From Entamoeba invadens IP1 (taxonomy: Eukaryota > Evosea > Mastigamoebida > Endamoebidae): a DNA stretch of 32,882 nt. Made by a program: the position numbers and the translations under genes. How positions within the stretch are numbered: the first letter of the stretch is position 1; each line of letters begins with the position of its first letter. Shown piece by piece: positions 11,104 through 21,924 of this stretch. The DNA lies in the NCBI RefSeq assembly GCF_000330505.1, contig NW_004440307.1:9368-42249 (forward strand), given 5' to 3'. The notes beneath the pieces are model-generated. The model did no database searches. It saw nothing but the letters and a program-made list of their open reading frames with translations, and had not been told where the DNA came from.

Positions 11104-11305
11104 TTATTTGAATTTTTCAATTTTACTTATTTACTAATTTTTTTATTAATATAAATAATACTTTATTGATAATAATATAATAAAATATATGGTAATGTTT
11201 ACTATAAATTAAATAAATATAATTTATTTAATTATATTTGATTAGAAAAAACTGAGCAGCGTCATAAACAGTTTTTACGGTTGTGCCACTCACAGAAAAA
11301 GTAAT

Positions 11306-11512
11306 TCAAGATGAATCTTTAAATGGTGTCATGCGAGTGAGGTTGAGTGTCGACTTGGTATTTCTTACAACATTTATTGTACCAATGTAATCAATTTTCT
11401 TATCACAAAAACTGTTTGGTTTTGGTTATATTGGTTGTCTTTAGTTGTTGAAAGAAGATAAAGGAACTTAAAGAAGCATAATAGCAACTGCTGTTTGATT
11501 GTCACAGAAAGT
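11306..11512 (-). pseudogene. Ty1/copia RNase H-like fragment (left)
   Basis: On the minus strand the frame starting at 11512 reads TFCDNQTAVAIMLL, which matches the CDNQ(S/T)AI block of copia-type RNase H. After stops and a shift, the frame ending at the TGA 11306-11308 reads SFCDKKIDYIGTINVV. That resembles the later H-F-R-D-K-I block found before the ADILTK end of copia polyproteins. Both blocks come in the right order and spacing. It is heavily degraded. I found no long terminal repeat, and the assignment rests on motif recall only. Confidence 0.45.
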
Positions 11513-11559
11513 TTAACCAATTAAGATTATTATTTGAGTGTATTCACTTGTCAACAATG

Positions 11560-12090
11560 AACCATTGTAATGTGCAATTATAATACATTACCGGATTTCA
11601 CATTTTTAATCGCAGAAGTAATGTAAAAATTTTTATTGAACTTTGAGTTTGAAGCACTCTACTTGTTGATGGCGATTTGTTTTTTTGGTCGAAGACAATC
11701 TATTTTCAAAGTTACATCACTTGCCTCAGTGTTAATAATATCAACTTTGATGTTTGTAGATACAATGACTGTATTTGTTTGTGGGTATATTCAAGTACAA
11801 GGTGCTTTTAGTAGATGACATGTACACATAACAACGTCATCTTTGTAACTTGCTTCCAAAGTGTTTATTGACCTTCGACCATGCAAGTTATTCCCAAGTT
11901 TGTAGGAATAACTTTAAAAATGTTATAATACTGATAGTAAAAGGATGTAAAGTCGACTTGAGTAACTTTAATTTTATAATTCTTTGAAGTAATTGCAATT
12001 GACTCGGTACTACACATAAAAGAGTCTGAAGTTTTCATAAACTTTTAATAACTTCACACTTTAATATCACAACAAATTTCTTTGCCGTGA
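11560..12090 (-). pseudogene. Broken minus-strand coding relic of unknown origin
   Basis: Several frame segments on the minus strand look protein-like. One reads KVTQVDFTSFYYQYYN and IPTNLGITCMVEGQ. A shifted one contains NTLEASYKDDVVMCTCHLL, and a later one VDIINTEASDVTLKIDCL. They are linked by shifts and single stops. The alternating polar and hydrophobic pattern would suit beta-sheet extracellular repeats, but I do not recognise the family. The plus-strand 60-codon frame here is an unlikely gene. Confidence 0.3.
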
Positions 12091-12285
12091 AGAGTTAATC
12101 AATTGTATTTGTTGAGGTATTTGAACCAAAAATCGCTTAAGAAAAAAAAAACAAATCACCCGAGTTGCCAAGGAACCCAAATGTTTGTAATGGTAAAATG
12201 TAAATATTAAAATATTTTTATTTGTTGAAACTTCCAAATGAAATAAGATGTTAATGACATTGATATGTGTAACATTAACAATTGA

Positions 12286-15200
12286 CTATTTTATATCCTT
12301 AAAACATGTTTCATTGGGGCCATTCTTTCTTTCACGTCGATACGTATTTGGCGGGATGTGTTTTTTGTTTAACTTTGACGCTCTTTTTAAAAGAAAAAAA
12401 GATCTTTCTACTGAACAAGTAATAACCGCCATTATATTGAGTTCCATGCTAATTTTTATTAATTGTGAAACACCATCTTTTGATTTCATCTCTTTTAATA
12501 CATTTGGTTACGTTAAATAATTCACTGGACACATTCCAATAAATTTGTTTAAAGTTTCATCCTTTGATTCACTATAAAATTTTCGCTGTTTAAATAATTC
12601 AATTTGTTGGTTTTACAAAGTCATTTCACTTAAAGAAGAAGCGCAATCCGAGTTCATCAATGGATCCGATAAATGCCCACTTGGTTCGCTAATATTAATG
12701 ATATCTCGTTGTTCGTACGTACACCGAATGTTTGGAGATTTGTAAAATTTAATGATTGTTTGTTTAATTTGATTTATTACTTCTCGATTGTAAAGTTCCC
12801 AATCAATTATCCATTGTGCATATTCATTGTAGTGTTTGAAATCATCGATACATTCTTCATTAATATCCAACATGTACAGCTTCATTTCGATCATCAGATT
12901 TGGATTTGTAACTCTTTTTTGGTTTTCTGCAAAGTCGTCATAAGTATCAACAACAAGGTCTTCTTCCTTCAGAAAGTGCTCGTTGAATATTTCAAAATGT
13001 GTGGTTTTCGTAGTGGGTTTGCAAATCTGAATACAAAAGCTTGAACAAGACGCGTCGCGAGTTTTTTTTTGCAAATTACCCGAAGAGTTTCAATGTCATC
13101 TTTGTTGTTTTCTCTGACGAATAACGTTTTTTCAAAAAATTTGTTTTTTGTGTCAGAAATATTTGCTTTTATATTTATAAAATACTTGATTGTTTGGCAA
13201 ATGCGTTGATAAGCAACTGGAAATGAAACATCCTTCATTGAAGCCATTGACTCAACAATTTCATTGGAGCAAATAGATAATCAAGAATATAAAGCCCACT
13301 GACAAACAACCCACTTTCCAAATAAATATCATTAAAATAGTTTTCATCGACTTCTTTTAATTCGAGATGATAATTTTGAGAATTTAAAAAATTTCGATAA
13401 TTTTCATAGTTTTCAAATATCGCCGATGTGACAAACGATGTAAAAAACGAGTTGCACTACTACCTGGTATTTTTTGTTGAACACGAACTCGTCTTATTCT
13501 CTCGGTTGTATGCTACCCATGCATTTCTAAAATGAGCATTTGTGATATCATCTAAGAACTGTTTCATGACACATCCTTCTTTTTTTCAACCACCTTTTCA
13601 CACGCTTTTGAAAGTCGATGGTCGAAACAATATTTTTTTAAAAAATTAATCCTGAGTTCAAGAAGTACCAATTTTTTAAATAAATACCATATTTGCGTTA
13701 CAAGTAGTCCCATATAACTAAATGCCTCTCAGTTGTTGAACACTTAGTTTTGCGTGGTTCAATGAGCGTAGTATCATTCAACCCATGATTCGGCGTCGCT
13801 TTCGCCATAATAATTGCCGATTTTTATTTTTATTTTGGATGTTGTTGTAAAATTAGAGCACATCCTGGTGTACAAAGAATAATGTGTTTCTCCACAACAA
13901 GTCTGCGAGTCGGCTATTAAATGAAATGGGGTTTTAAGTAAACCATAATTTTTGAGTCTTTTTTGGTTTAATTTGTGTATCAATTTCATTTTTCTCTCAA
14001 TCATTTTTGCACAAATAACCAATTCTATTTCAGTGCCGAAAATGATGATCTTGATGATGTCTAAAAATGTGTTATTTCATTAGTGGAGCAATCTTCAATA
14101 GCAAACAATATTGAAAGAAGAATAATTTTGAATTTCTTCCTCTCAACTACTTGCTTTGGATGATTCGAACCCACTCGTTTTATTACTGCACTATCAATTT
14201 GATTAATTATTGTCTCGATTGTGCTATTTCCTTTTTTGTATTTTCAAAAATTTCCATTAAAATGGACATTCGTTCCAAATCACTTTTTTCGTTTTTAAAC
14301 TGAAGTTTGGAACTAATTTTAGTGTCATCTTCACTATCAACATCATCTTCCCAGTTCTCTTTCTCGTTTACCATACAAGTGGTGGTAGACTCACGAATTC
14401 CAATTAAATTGGCATGGTGTTTTACACTCGCTTCTTATTCTCCATCACTTTGATATAACCTTTTGTCTATACTATTTTCTAATGGGTTTTGTTGTATTTC
14501 AAAGTCAAAATGCGCCAACGACTGGCCAATTGGAATAGACTTTTCACAGTTTTGTTTTGGCTCATTTTGGTCGACAATTACACACGTATCTTGTTGTTCT
14601 GCATTAAATCTGGACTTGGTTGGTGCAATACTTTTTTCAAATGCCGGAATTATTGTCGTTTCGCCTTGTAGTGTAAACCTACCAAATGTTTGTGTAGATG
14701 TGGTTGGAATTGTTTGTTGATGTTCTTGATGATTATACAATGGTATAAGTAAGTTCTCGTTTACCACATTTGGAATATCAGGGATGTTAGTATTCACGCG
14801 TTGTGTTAAATTCCCACAAATTGATGATTCATTGTGCTCACTGAAATATTCCATATTTGGTTGAACGTGTTCAACAAACAGTTCGGTTGATATATTTCTC
14901 AAATCGGCATTTATTTATTGGATTTTTTCAGCTTTGTTTGTTAATGTAATCCCCGGGTTTTTTATCGTTTGTTCAATTCTGTCTTTTTGATACTTATTCG
15001 CATTTCGTTTTGACTTGACCCCAGATAAAAGAAAACATTTCAATGCCAAATAGTTCAAAATGTTGAAATGTTTTAAAGCAACTTCGTAAAGTGGTTGTTG
15101 CATTGTACTCCACCTGGACAATTCTTTAACAATAACTCCTTTGTGGTGATATTGGGGAGTATAATTTGGAAATTTTCAACAGAAAACACAATAGTTTTTG

Positions 15201-15330
15201 TTTTTTTTTACACAATTGTCGGTTTTATCTTCGATAAATGGAATTAACTCCACTGTTTTTCCAAACGAAAGACGACGTCTTTGAATTCTTTTTTTCTTTC
15301 GAAAGATGTGTTTTAAGCATCAATTGTTAT
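12286..15330 (-). pseudogene. hAT-like transposase relic (element 2)
   Basis: A long minus-strand gene relic is split over several frames. Near 15330-14915 an open frame with one internal stop contains YCVFC, possibly a zinc-binding pair, and the stretch KNPGITLTNKAEKIQ. From 14902 to 14200 it is hydrophilic and acidic, for example NWEDDVDSEDDTK. Around 13490-13260 the segments SSATRF and LYILDYLFAPMKL resemble the TRW region and following helix of hAT transposases. Pieces at 13247-12613 continue the chain with frameshifts. The last piece (12489-12286) reads MELNIMAVITCSVERSFFLL, which fits the C-terminal hAT dimerisation motif (SxERxFSxLKR). I could not find matching terminal repeats or a target duplication. 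It is a different family from elements 1 and 3. Confidence 0.55.
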
Positions 15331-15684
15331 CAATTTTAGTTGGTTTTATAATTAATTCAAATATATGTTATATTTTTAGAAAGGGTTTTTAATAATCAAA
15401 ACAATAATTATCTAAATTATACAATTTAAAATTGTTAAAATAATCAAATAAATATTAATATTAAAGATTGAGTGGCTTGGTGATATAGAAATACTTAAAT
15501 TATTTATTCTTTTTTATTAATTATAAATATTCACTCATTTTGAAATAGTACTTTCAAAAGTAAATAACGCAACAAATAAAATAAAAAAGTAAATTGACAA
15601 AGTTACAGAATTACAATTGTGTCATTAAATAATTTTATCATCAAGATAAGTTCTTTTAATTCTAAAGCAACCATAGACATTGAG

Positions 15685-15867
15685 GTTGTACTCTATTGCA
15701 CTATTGACAATATGGTTGTATCGTTTATGTTGCGTTCACAAAATCCACATATCTCGAATGTGTTTTACTACACTTTCCTTTTGCAAATTAAGTAGCTGAA
15801 TAAGAATTTGGTCAACAATGTGACTGACTGCTTCACCAAAGGTCTATGTTCGACATCTCAAAGTTAA
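15685..15867 (+). pseudogene. Ty1/copia RNase H-like fragment (right)
   Basis: A single plus-strand frame with one internal TAG reads VVLYCTIDN, then HISNVFYYTFLLQIK, then NNVTDCFTKGL. This is the order of the copia RNase H C-terminus: VxxYCDN, then KHIDVRYHF, then VADIFTKGL. The frame ends at TAA 15865-15867. It points away from the left fragment (11306-11512), so the two lie outward-facing around the hAT relic. No LTR or upstream reverse transcriptase was seen. Confidence 0.45.
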
Positions 15868-16228
15868 TGAAGTCGAGTCTGATGCTGTTCTTCTTGAATA
15901 CATTTGACAATGTTTTGTTGTCGCCGCTTTACTTAGAGTTGTTATAGCCTGATGTCATCTCGGCGATGTAACTCTGATTAGTTTACCACCAATGTACTTT
16001 ATCATTTTTCTTAGTTGGTGCAAAGTTTAATTCAAAGAAACTCTTCACTGTTAACAACATATTGTTGATATGACTCAACAAAAGGTCAAAATATTATTAT
16101 ATTAGAAATTTTTCATATTCATACAGGTAGTTGTCACCTCGATTCCCTATAAAGTTTGTTGATGTTGGCAGCTTATTGTTAATTGACAATCTCTTTACTC
16201 GGAGTGCCCAGTATTGTTGACTGTCTTT
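15868..16228. other. Unassigned spacer
   Basis: Mixed-composition sequence following the copia-like fragment. Short minus-strand open stretches occur, for example FELNFAPTKKNDKVHWW, but they carry no recognisable domain. Confidence 0.35.
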
Positions 16229-16538
16229 TCAATTTTTTTCCAGTGACTTGCTGTTTCTACACTGGAACTTTCCAATGCTACAACTACTCGGTTTGTAAAG
16301 TGTAACTCTGAAAATTCTACACTCATAACTCATTGAAGTCTTTGTATATTTCAATTGTGGTCTTTTGAAGGATTTGGTCATTATAAACGAATAAAATATA
16401 TTGAAATGTTGTTTTCCGTGTCTTTGAAAACGCGTCTTTGGTAGTGCAATTGTTAATCCATCGGGGTATCTCAATAGTAACAGAGTTTTCAACGTTAACA
16501 TCACACACGTGGAACGAAATTAAGGCCTGGCACTTCAA
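16229..16538 (-). pseudogene. Broken small coding relic, unknown function
   Basis: Two overlapping minus-strand frames appear to be parts of one protein. The first (16538-16323) starts MKCQALISFHVCDV and includes IPRWINNCTTKDAF. The second contains SYECRIFRVTLYK and ends at 16229. They look like continuous text joined by a frameshift near 16330. I do not recognise the product. Its neighbourhood of decayed transposon pieces suggests another relic. Confidence 0.25.
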
Positions 16539-16584
16539 ATTAATTGTTTAATTTTTTTATTGTTTTTTCCACTTTTTATAAAAT

Positions 16585-16821
16585 ATGTTTTTAATTTGTG
16601 TTATTAGTGGCTGTCTCTGGTTTTATTATAAAATCGCTTGGTCAAAAAATAGGCAACACAACTTTCTCGAATATAAGATCAATTTTGTGAAGGATCTTGG
16701 TAATTGGTTGCCAAAATCAAATTTCATTATTTTTTATGATAATTTACAAACCCAACTTGAAAAAAACAGAACTAAAAAGTACAAGACATTACCCAATTTT
16801 TTTCACAAAATTTTAATTTAA
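16585..16821 (+). CDS. Small hypothetical ORF (78 codons)
   Basis: An open frame starting MFLICVISGCLWFYY, a hydrophobic stretch that could be a signal or membrane segment, followed by a basic, aromatic tail. There is no motif or recognisable family. Its length is only modestly above chance in AT-rich DNA, and its neighbours are decayed elements. It may not be a gene. Confidence 0.18.
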   Translation: MFLICVISGCLWFYYKIAWSKNRQHNFLEYKINFVKDLGNWLPKSNFIIFYDNLQTQLEKNRTKKYKTLPNFFHKILI

Positions 16822-18093
16822 TCAAAAAGATTTGAACCCGAACAATTTTTATTTATAAAAGAACAAATTGTATTTATCTATACAAAATATAGTTTTTGTA
16901 TAGATAAAAAACAAAAAACAAAAACAATCTTTTATTGTTTAATGTTATTATTAAAATTTGATAACTCATTTTTTTAAATACTTTTTTATACATGGCGTAT
17001 TTAATTAATAATACATGTTTATTGTAATTAACCATCATACAGTAAACATGGTTTAAACAATAATAAACAATTCTATATAATAAGTTACAACCATTTGTAA
17101 TCAAATATTTATATGTAAAATATCGTATTTATTCAAATTATTAATGTTTGAAAAATCCATTTCTAATGTTATCAGTTTGTTTTTGTTTGTATTTTTAACA
17201 AGTTGGTATTATGTATTAATTTGAATTGTTTATATTTATAATTATATATATGATTGTTTTAATTATTTTTTTGATATCAATGTTTGGAAACGAAAATAGC
17301 GCCAATCGATATAACATTAACAATTTATATTTTTTTCATTGTATATAAATTTGTTTAATAAATAATTGATGTGTTAATTGGCAAAATTCCCCATTTTTGC
17401 AATAATTAAAACTGTTTAATATTTTATAACTTATTTTTAATGTTCATTCTATTATTTAACTATTGATATAAATTTGCATTAATATTTTTAAATATTTCTG
17501 TTTTTTTATCATGTTTATTTATTTCTTTCTTAATGCACAATTTGGGATAAATGTATTTTAATCATGGACAAAAAAATGTAAAAAGGTGCAAGTTCTGGAC
17601 CCGAACAAGTTTTTTGGTACATTTACTTAAATGCCATATGTTTGCTTGATTTCCCCGTTTATTATTGTTGTTTTTATACAACATATTAAAAATAAAAAAT
17701 AAAAAATAATAATAAATTTGAAAACTCATTCAATGTGCAATAAATCCTTTTTTACCAATATATTTGGCAAAAACTTATTTATTGTGACTTTAAGTAAATA
17801 ATCAATGTTAAAATATATATCGAAACAGTCATAAACTAAATTTTAAAATTTGCTCAAAAAAAACGTGGTTTTCAAAATAAAATTTATCTAAAAACGCATT
17901 TTAAAAATGATATTTTTAGTAAAAATAAATAAAAACAAAATTTGAATTGTTTTACCAAAAATATTGAGCACAATCTATTTATTTGTAATGTTTTTCAAAA
18001 CTGTACTATATTTTTAAATTTTATTAATTAAAACTATTTTCTTCTTATTACAAATTATATTAATGTAAATAACTTATTTTTTAAATAATATGG
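16822..18093. other. AT-rich spacer before hAT element 3
   Basis: About 1.3 kb of very AT-rich sequence with no supported gene. The phrase ACCCGAACAA recurs near 16834 and 17601 (and ACCCGAACAT near 22121), which hints at an old dispersed repeat. The only clear structure is the hairpin at 16873-16908. Confidence 0.5.
16873..16908. repeat. Perfect hairpin with 15-bp arms
   Basis: The arms TTTATCTATACAAAA and its exact inverse are separated by a six-base loop. There is no adjacent gene whose end it would mark. It may be a small palindrome or the remnant of inverted repeats. Confidence 0.6.
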
Positions 18094-18587
18094 CATGGCC
18101 TAGAATTTTTTGCTCAAAATGAAAAAAAGATTAAAAAGGCAGTTTTTTGTGGCAAAAAAATCGGTTATGGTTAAGCTAATTTTGAAAAGATGCAAATAAA
18201 CGGGCTATTGGGTAATATTGAATTGTGGTTCTAGAAGCCCAATCTAAAATAAAAAGAGTTTTTTTATAACAATTAACATATAAAAATAATTGACAGTTTT
18301 AGCTTTCAAATTAACACTTTTTTTAATTAACGTTTTTGTTATTTAAATATTTAATAAATGTGTTTTTAAAATTAAAATAACATATATTTTAATTAACGTA
18401 ATAAAACATCATATTATATTATATTAATTATTTAATCAAGTTACAACAACTTGATTAACTATATATTATAACAATAAATGAAATAGATATGATATTATTT
18501 ATCATAGTTGTTAATTAAATACAAAACAAATTATATTAATAAACAAAAAATAAATGATTAAAAATTTATAAAAAAACTGAATATTAA

Positions 18588-19271
18588 ATGAGTGATTACG
18601 TTTTAAATGACACTGATCTAAAATATGTGAACGATGTTTCAACACTTTCTTATGATTATATTTCTCTTAAATACAGAACAGTATCCTTTTTCTTTTGTCT
18701 TTCTCATGGTGTTTTTTTAACAAGCAAAAATAAACACACTCAAAACAAAAGTGATGCTCACAAAAACAACTTTATATTAACTCATGAAGAAATTGAGATA
18801 TATAATCATTTTGTAAATGCTTACAACGATTCATCAATTGCAAAAATTCAATCAAAGTTCAACACAACTAAGGTATACTGTAAAGCCGAAATTACCGAAC
18901 AATTTTTCGTTTATTTACGACTTAAATCATCACAGACTCGATTAAGAAAAATGAAAATTGTTACCGAAAGTGTAAACTCGTTAGAGTGTGATACAACTGA
19001 AACTCTGAATAATGATAACAACATGGATAATAATTATAACGATTTTAGAAAAATTGAAGATGACGAAAAAGGTGAAGAAACTGAGTTTGACGCAAATTTA
19101 TTTTTTGATTTGAATCACGACGAGGAAAAACTTGAAGAAAACAGACAACAAAATGTTGAAATAGTTACATCTGAAGAGGATTTGTTCAATTATAACGAAG
19201 AAGAAAATTTGTTTAATGGAGTTCAAAAAGAAAAGGTTGAAGAAATAAAAAAGGAATTTATTGAGTTCTAA
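18588..19271 (+). CDS. hAT element 3, N-terminal part of transposase reading frame
   Basis: This 227-codon frame starts MSDYVLNDTDLKYVND. It has a basic central part (residues 45-125) and an acidic second half with many Asp, Glu and Asn runs. No classic zinc finger is obvious. It ends at TAA 19269-19271, but the same frame continues open straight into the next piece at 19305. The two were probably one protein interrupted by a single stop codon. Its position inside well-defined hAT ends makes it part of the transposase gene rather than a host gene. Confidence 0.6.
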   Translation: MSDYVLNDTDLKYVNDVSTLSYDYISLKYRTVSFFFCLSHGVFLTSKNKHTQNKSDAHKNNFILTHEEIEIYNHFVNAYNDSSIAKIQSKFNTTKVYCKAEITEQFFVYLRLKSSQTRLRKMKIVTESVNSLECDTTETLNNDNNMDNNYNDFRKIEDDEKGEETEFDANLFFDLNHDEEKLEENRQQNVEIVTSEEDLFNYNEEENLFNGVQKEKVEEIKKEFIEF

Positions 19272-19304
19272 AATCACACATTTGAAATATTCAAAACAAT
19301 TGGA

Positions 19305-20186
19305 ATGAAAGAAGTGGACATTGATGAACTTTCCGAGACTATTAGACGCTTTTCTTATATAGAAAACAAGAAAAAGAAAAGAGAGTTTTCTCCCAATCAT
19401 TTTATAGTAGCATTTGTTTCCATGTTTTCTGGAGAGTTTAAAAACTTGAACAAAAGAGAAGTGGGACCACTAGTTGTTAAACAAAGAAAAATAGTCGATT
19501 ACATCATTAATGAAATTACAAACAAAGCGGCAATGAGCGCATCAGATAAAAAAGCCATTAAATTTTGCATTGAAATAAGTTTTGCTGGGCTCAGTAGAAA
19601 TGCATTGAACCGTGCGAAGACACTTGCTATAAGTCAAAAAACAACAGTAAATCAGATAATTGATGCAAACGAAAAAGAAAGAAAAAACAGTGAAGCTCAA
19701 ATGCTTGAACATGAATGTGTTGCGATATCTGTTGACTCAACTACTAAAGATGACATTGAAATATTTTGTGTGATGATGCGAGTAGTTCGTGGAAGGAAAT
19801 GTGTCGGATTACCTCTTTTATTTCGTCAATACAAAAAAGAAACAACAGCAGATACTCTTGCTGTGTGGTTAGTACATAAACTATATAAACTTGGTGTTCT
19901 GTGTTGTCGTGTAGTGAATATAACAACAGATGGTATCNNNNNNNNNNNNNNNNNNNNNNNNNNNNNNNNNNNNNNNNNNNNNNNNNNNNNNNNNNNNNNN
20001 NNNNNNNNNNNNNNNNNNNNNNNNNNNNNNNNNNNNNACAATTATGAAGATGTTGCTGACTATGTCAATAATCACGTTTTTGATGAATTGTGTGAAGAAT
20101 TTGAAAATAAAAGAAATGTCATACATAATAATTGTGTCGGTTTTGGAATGAAAAAAAGCAATAAAGAACACGAGAAAAACAAGTGA
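19305..20186 (+). CDS. hAT element 3 transposase, catalytic part (interrupted by gap)
   Basis: This frame carries the N-terminal half of a hAT RNase H-like fold. VAISVDSTTKDD holds the first catalytic aspartate, and VVNITTDGI just before the gap holds the second. The segment FCVMMRVVRGRK to LPLLF matches the strand pattern between them. A run of 100 N (19938-20037) hides the next region. The 100-N length is a placeholder and not a multiple of three, so the frame shown after the gap is only a guess. The piece after the gap ends at 20186 because of a shift at a seven-A run (near 20149-20155). Without it the protein would run on into the frame at 20263. Confidence 0.65.
   Translation: MKEVDIDELSETIRRFSYIENKKKKREFSPNHFIVAFVSMFSGEFKNLNKREVGPLVVKQRKIVDYIINEITNKAAMSASDKKAIKFCIEISFAGLSRNALNRAKTLAISQKTTVNQIIDANEKERKNSEAQMLEHECVAISVDSTTKDDIEIFCVMMRVVRGRKCVGLPLLFRQYKKETTADTLAVWLVHKLYKLGVLCCRVVNITTDGIXXXXXXXXXXXXXXXXXXXXXXXXXXXXXXXXXXNYEDVADYVNNHVFDELCEEFENKRNVIHNNCVGFGMKKSNKEHEKNK
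19938..20037. other. Assembly gap of 100 N
   Basis: Exactly 100 unknown bases, the usual placeholder for a gap of unknown size. It falls in the transposase gene between the second catalytic aspartate and the C-terminal part. The true missing length, and so the element's real size, cannot be read here. Confidence 0.98.
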
Positions 20187-20262
20187 TAGATTTGAAGGCG
20201 CAAGTGGAAGTGATAACGCAGAAGAAGCTGAAACAAATTTAGAAGAAATATTTATAGCGGAA

Positions 20263-21132
20263 TTGGAGGAGACAAAAAGGAGTTTTAGAATGGACCGTCC
20301 TTGTATAAAAAGTCTGTTTTTTAAAAGTAGAGAAATTTTCTCACACCTTTTCGAGATTGTTGCTTCTCTTCAAGAAGACAACTGTCTTCTGTTTGAGTAT
20401 ATAGAAAGAATGGAAATGTTTCAAATTCATGTAGACAGTCTAATCACAGAAGTCGAAACGGGTAATTTGAAGCACTTCAGAAACATCAAAGGAATTATTG
20501 AAAGAAACGACGAGTTCATGTTGAGGGTATTGTATCGTTTAAAATGCCAATTACAACTTAGATTTCACCAAATTTCACAATCAGTAAACATGAACACAAT
20601 TAACGACTTACTTGTAAATTGGAAAACCGGAATTGTCGATCAAGTGATTCATGAAGACAATCCAAATTTTATGTTCTACTCCGAACTTATTGAACTGTTT
20701 TATTGCCCAGACGATATTGTAAATGGAATCCAGCCAAATTATTTTTCTAAGAAACACCAGTTTGGAGACGTTTTTGATGAAGAGTTGTCTAAACTTAGCG
20801 ATGCAATGTGTTTAATGAATGATGAAGAAATTAATAAACTTAAATTGAACATTAAGAAATCTGAAAACGAATATCACGAAAAGTTGGTAATAGAAACAAA
20901 ACGTTGTAGGAGGCTTTCTTTGCTTGAACTGTTTGACACACTTGAACAACTTAACCTTGTAAATCTTCAGAGTGTTGTTCACTGTTTGGTCTGCATCTTT
21001 CCAACATCGGTGAGTGTTGAACGTTTTTTCTCGAAACTCAAAATTATGCGCTCTCAAAATATGTTACTGAAGATGGCATATGAGTGTCTGTTTTATTGTA
21101 TGGATAACAACAATGTATACTTTGTTATTTAA
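20263..21132 (+). CDS. hAT element 3 transposase, C-terminal part with dimerisation domain
   Basis: The frame is open well upstream of the ATG at 20263, through DRFEGASGSDNAEEAETN, back to the A-run that shifts it from the preceding piece. Near the end, LVCIFPTSVSVERFFSKLKI is the hAT C-terminal dimerisation motif (SxxSxERxFSxLKxI), followed by RSQNML. The long insert between (residues 30-230) is helical and fits the hAT alpha-helical insertion. It is part of one ancestral gene with the two preceding frames. As written it cannot give a complete enzyme. Confidence 0.7.
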   Translation: MEETKRSFRMDRPCIKSLFFKSREIFSHLFEIVASLQEDNCLLFEYIERMEMFQIHVDSLITEVETGNLKHFRNIKGIIERNDEFMLRVLYRLKCQLQLRFHQISQSVNMNTINDLLVNWKTGIVDQVIHEDNPNFMFYSELIELFYCPDDIVNGIQPNYFSKKHQFGDVFDEELSKLSDAMCLMNDEEINKLKLNIKKSENEYHEKLVIETKRCRRLSLLELFDTLEQLNLVNLQSVVHCLVCIFPTSVSVERFFSKLKIMRSQNMLLKMAYECLFYCMDNNNVYFVI

Positions 21133-21924
21133 TTGAATATTAGGTGTAGATTATGTTATTATTCAACAATTTTTTGTTATTTTTTATATAATTTAAAACA
21201 ATCTGTAAAAATAAACCCATAATTTGTGTTTAAAATAAGACTGTAATTCAAAGGCTTTTTAAAAATTTTAAACAAGTAATTTATTTGTTCTTAAGGTGCG
21301 TTTAGTTTGTATTAGTTTTTCATCGGTGTATATAGTTTGACATTCTTTAATATAATAATCAAAAAAGTGTAATACAATGTTGTAGTTTAAATAATAAATT
21401 AGTTTAATAATTAATAATAATTAGTTACAATGATAGTATAAAAATACAAAAAATAATATAATAATGAATAATAATCAAATAACTAAAAATAAATGACAAG
21501 ATATTTTTTATTTTTAACAAATCGAAATATTTTACTATTTGTTAATAGTTATTAATAATATTTTAAATGATTTGTTTATCTTAATTAAATGATTTTAAAA
21601 TGTTATAAAATTGTTATAAAAATAATAACAATAATTGTACTATTATATATAATTTATATAATTAACAATTTTAATACAAATTTCAATTAATGTTCTATAA
21701 ATTATAGTTAAATTATTAATTATTTATAAAATATATATAATAAAGATTTATAATTTGTTATACTATGTGTATAATAAATAATCAAACTATTATTTTATAA
21801 AATTGAAACCATTTTTTTTACTATTAACCTATAATTAGGAGGCACAATGAGGGGAGTTTAATAGAAATTTGCCTAAAAACATTTTGGTGCAAAAATTCAA
21901 AAAATTCTAGACCATGTAATATGG

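Larger units (their letters stand above)
18094..21916 (+). mobile_element. hAT transposon (element 3, 3,823 bp) with intact ends
   Basis: The left end CATGGCCTAGAATTTTTTG (18094-18112) and the right end (21898-21916) are inverted copies matching at 18 of 19 positions. Immediately outside, TAATATGG occurs at 18086-18093 and again at 21917-21924. That is an exact 8-bp duplication, the length made by hAT transposases. The interior carries one transposase gene in pieces, with AT-rich non-coding stretches of about 475 bp on the left and 765 bp on the right. The perfect duplication implies fairly recent insertion. Confidence 0.93.

Noticed and set aside
9759..11111. More plus-strand frames within the myosin region
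   Set aside because: Same reason: composition mirrors the minus-strand myosin code and no motif is present.
12673..13044. 123-codon plus-strand frame
   Set aside because: Opposite the hAT-like relic; Phe/Ile-rich and without motif, so treated as a shadow.
12150..15500. ATCACC-containing segments near 12157 and 15470 as possible ends of hAT relic 2
   Set aside because: They share only about six bases in the required inverted orientation, with no matching 8-bp flanks.
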